A stretch of 64,000 nucleotides of DNA, from assembly GCA_900455085.1 (NCBI GenBank), contig UGTZ01000001.1:3626501-3690500 (forward strand), written 5' to 3'. The DNA comes from Providencia rettgeri. GTDB lineage: Bacteria > Pseudomonadota > Gammaproteobacteria > Enterobacterales > Enterobacteriaceae. The translations under genes and the position numbers were made by a program. The notes under the pieces are model-generated. The model saw only the letters and a program-made list of their open reading frames with translations. It did no database searches and was not told the origin of the DNA. The stretch's first letter is position 1; each line of letters begins with the position of its first letter. Positions 62,215-64,000 of this stretch are shown here, one piece after another.

Positions 62215-62922
62215 ATGATGACACTGAGACCCGCTAACCATTGCGGAAAAGCTGATTATGGTTGGCTGCAAGCGCGTTATTCCTTTTCATTTGGCCATTA
62301 TTTTGACCCAGATTTTATGGGCTTTAAAACACTCAGAGTGCTGAATCAAGAGGTTATTGCGCCACAAAATGCGCTACAGCCAAGAACCTACCCTCATGTT
62401 GATATTTTAAATATCATCCTAAAAGGGCACGCAGAATATCGAGACAGTTTAGGTAATACCATCCAAGCGGATGAAGGTGAATGTGTGCGTTTCTCACCAC
62501 GCCCAGATCTTAGCTACAGCGAACAAAATGTGTGCCCCAAAACACCACTAACGCGTTTACAGCTCTGGTTAAATGCTTGCCCACAGCAAGAATCTTTACC
62601 CTTGCAAAAAATAGCCATTAGTGAAAATGAGAGTAAGCTTATCGCCTCTCCTGATGGGGAAGATCAAAGCATTCAATTACGTCAACAAATTTGGATCACT
62701 CAAATTCACTTGGCAGCCGATGAATCAACAGCGATCACGCTAAAAGGAAAAAATTCATTCCTTCAGTCTATACATGGTGGAGCAACATTACGAACACCAA
62801 AAGGCGAACAACTCGGGATGAATTGCAATGATGGGGCATTTATCCAAGATGATAATCAAATCATCATTAGTGCAGATAAACCGTTTAGAGGCCTGTTAAT
62901 CGACCTTGGGGAACAAAACTAG
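62215..62922 (+). CDS. yhaK: Pirin-like bicupin YhaK
   Basis: A 235-residue pirin-family protein. The cupin start GWLQARYSFSFGHYFDPDFMGFKTLRVLNQE is diagnostic, and HVDILNIILKGHAEYRDSLGN (about 63-83) holds the first-cupin metal-site positions with H63. The second cupin (161-230) is degenerate, as in YhaK. E. coli YhaK is a cytosolic redox-sensitive protein. The start may be 62215 or the adjacent ATG 62218. Divergent from yhaJ. Confidence 0.9.
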   Translation: MMTLRPANHCGKADYGWLQARYSFSFGHYFDPDFMGFKTLRVLNQEVIAPQNALQPRTYPHVDILNIILKGHAEYRDSLGNTIQADEGECVRFSPRPDLSYSEQNVCPKTPLTRLQLWLNACPQQESLPLQKIAISENESKLIASPDGEDQSIQLRQQIWITQIHLAADESTAITLKGKNSFLQSIHGGATLRTPKGEQLGMNCNDGAFIQDDNQIIISADKPFRGLLIDLGEQN

Positions 62923-63090
62923 CCACTTTCCTGCTATAACAGCATGAATTTTGCGAACGGATTCGCAAATTTAATGATTTACATATCCTACATATTGACA
63001 CGCTTGTGTTAGAGTCCTGCCATTAGCGAGCAAAAAACACGTAATTTTCTTGCTCAAATGCTTTTTCGTTTTGATTTTAAAGGTGTTTCC

Positions 63091-64000
63091 GTGGCTCTAT
63101 TCATTCAACAGCGACATAATCAAATTTTTGCTCAAATTCTGAATGAGGTTGTTCCTCAAAACGAATTAGCAAAAAACTTTTCCGTTTCTACTCGAACTAT
63201 TCGTTCTGATATCAATGAAATCAATGAATTGATACAGCCATATAGTGCACATATTGTGTATGAACGAGGTCGTGGTTATCGGTTGAACATTGAAGATGAA
63301 GCCCTATTTGCAACCTTTACTCAGCAAAATGATGAAGACAATCATATCCCCCGAACGAGCAAAGAGCGCATTGATGCACTGCTATTAAAGCTTTTAATGC
63401 TATCACTCCCCGTAAAGCTTGATGATATAGCTGAAGAATGGTTTATCAGCCGAGGCACTTTACAACAAGATATGGGCGCGGTGAGAGAACAGCTGCAAAA
63501 ATACCAAATTGCATTAGAAAGTATTCCTCACCAAGGTATTCGTTTAAATGGTAGCGAGTGGGCAGTTCGAGCTTGTATGACTGAAACTTTATGGCGTCGT
63601 TATTGCGCACAGATAGCGCCTGATTTAACCACTTTCCGCCCCGATTGTTTGGATAATTTAGACCTGTCATATATCGATAAGGTGTTACATAACAGTTTGA
63701 ATCGTTTTGATATTCGGATTAGCAATGAAGGCCATTTATACCTAGTTTTTAATTGTGCGGTCACTATTTTGCGTATCACTCGCGGTCATGAGCTCACCAC
63801 CGCGGTAAAAAATGATGACAGTGAAGAAGTGATCCGTAAAGCGTGCGATGAAATCTCCAAAGGTTTGATCTACTTTCTTGGCAATGACCTTTCTGGGGCA
63901 GAACTGAGCTATTTGCATGACCAAATTGTTGCCCAACGTATTAGTAACCAAGACTCTAGCACGCAAAAAAGTGGTACTCATAATGAGCTATGTGAATATA
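63091..64000 (+). CDS. BglG/MtlR-type PRD transcriptional regulator (3' end outside window)
   Basis: The frame from GTG 63091 (AAAGG at 63080) stays open to the right edge, so at least 303 residues are present. The first HTH (Mga/HTH_11 type) is LNEVVPQNELAKNFSVSTRTIRSDINEINELI with GRGYRLN. A second HTH (LDDIAEEWFISRGTLQQDMGAVREQL with GIRLNG) follows, then a start of a PRD-like helical domain. This layout fits PTS-controlled activators/antiterminators. Its target operon probably lies to the right. Confidence 0.82.
   Translation, partial: MALFIQQRHNQIFAQILNEVVPQNELAKNFSVSTRTIRSDINEINELIQPYSAHIVYERGRGYRLNIEDEALFATFTQQNDEDNHIPRTSKERIDALLLKLLMLSLPVKLDDIAEEWFISRGTLQQDMGAVREQLQKYQIALESIPHQGIRLNGSEWAVRACMTETLWRRYCAQIAPDLTTFRPDCLDNLDLSYIDKVLHNSLNRFDIRISNEGHLYLVFNCAVTILRITRGHELTTAVKNDDSEEVIRKACDEISKGLIYFLGNDLSGAELSYLHDQIVAQRISNQDSSTQKSGTHNELCEY

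Overview
The window reads as part of a chromosome from an AT-rich Enterobacterales species, most likely Providencia or a close relative in the Morganellaceae. This is an inference from low G+C, gene content and gene order. The right flank keeps an order familiar from enterobacteria: tRNA-Ile2 (ileX), fadH, sstT, alx, yqjA, yqjD-yqjE-yqjK, a doxX-like yqjF, yhaJ and yhaK. All of these genes are intact.

Layout. (1) 1-6230 is the end of a prophage: tail fibre tip, fibre assembly protein, two baseplate-type proteins and a hub/spike protein, a terminator, then two leftward cargo genes, one of them a PIN-like nuclease. (2) 6232-51571 is an integrated island of about 45 kb. It is bounded by a displaced 3' half of tRNA-Ile2 on the left and the intact tRNA-Ile2 gene on the right. 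A tyrosine integrase lies just inside the left end, and an identical 21-base double repeat sits just inside both ends. The island backbone resembles E. coli CP4-57: integrase, AlpA-like regulator, YfjI-like DUF3987 protein and a YfjJ/inovirus-Gp2-like HUH protein on the left; YfjP-like GTPase, ArdB/KlcA-like antirestriction protein and YfjQ-like DUF932 protein on the right. Between the halves sit an RloC/PrrC-like AAA ATPase (13-15.7 kb) and a nearly complete type VI secretion system (16.9-44.7 kb). Right of the backbone are a Hra1/Tia/PagN-like outer-membrane protein with five clustered GATC sites upstream, and a three-gene membrane/periplasmic module whose last gene has a nonsense codon. (3) 51602-64000 is chromosomal.

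The T6SS has sheath (tssB, tssC), baseplate (tssK, tssF, tssG, tssE, tssA), membrane complex (tssL, tssM, tssJ and an OmpA-type peptidoglycan-binding protein), tube (hcp), recycling ATPase (clpV), spike (vgrG, PAAR), a DUF4123 adaptor, a VasX/BTH_I2691-like pore-forming effector and a DUF6708-like immunity protein. tssB, tssK, tssM, tssA and one accessory gene each carry small frame disruptions, whereas hcp, clpV, vgrG, effector, immunity and PAAR genes are intact. The chromosomal flank has no comparable lesions in its main genes. This suggests a decaying or phase-switched apparatus that keeps its effector module, though assembly errors cannot be excluded from sequence alone.

The integration left a visible scar: the intact tRNA-Ile2 has a 28U-42C mismatch in its anticodon stem, while the displaced 3' half at 6232-6278 carries the A42 that would pair with U28.
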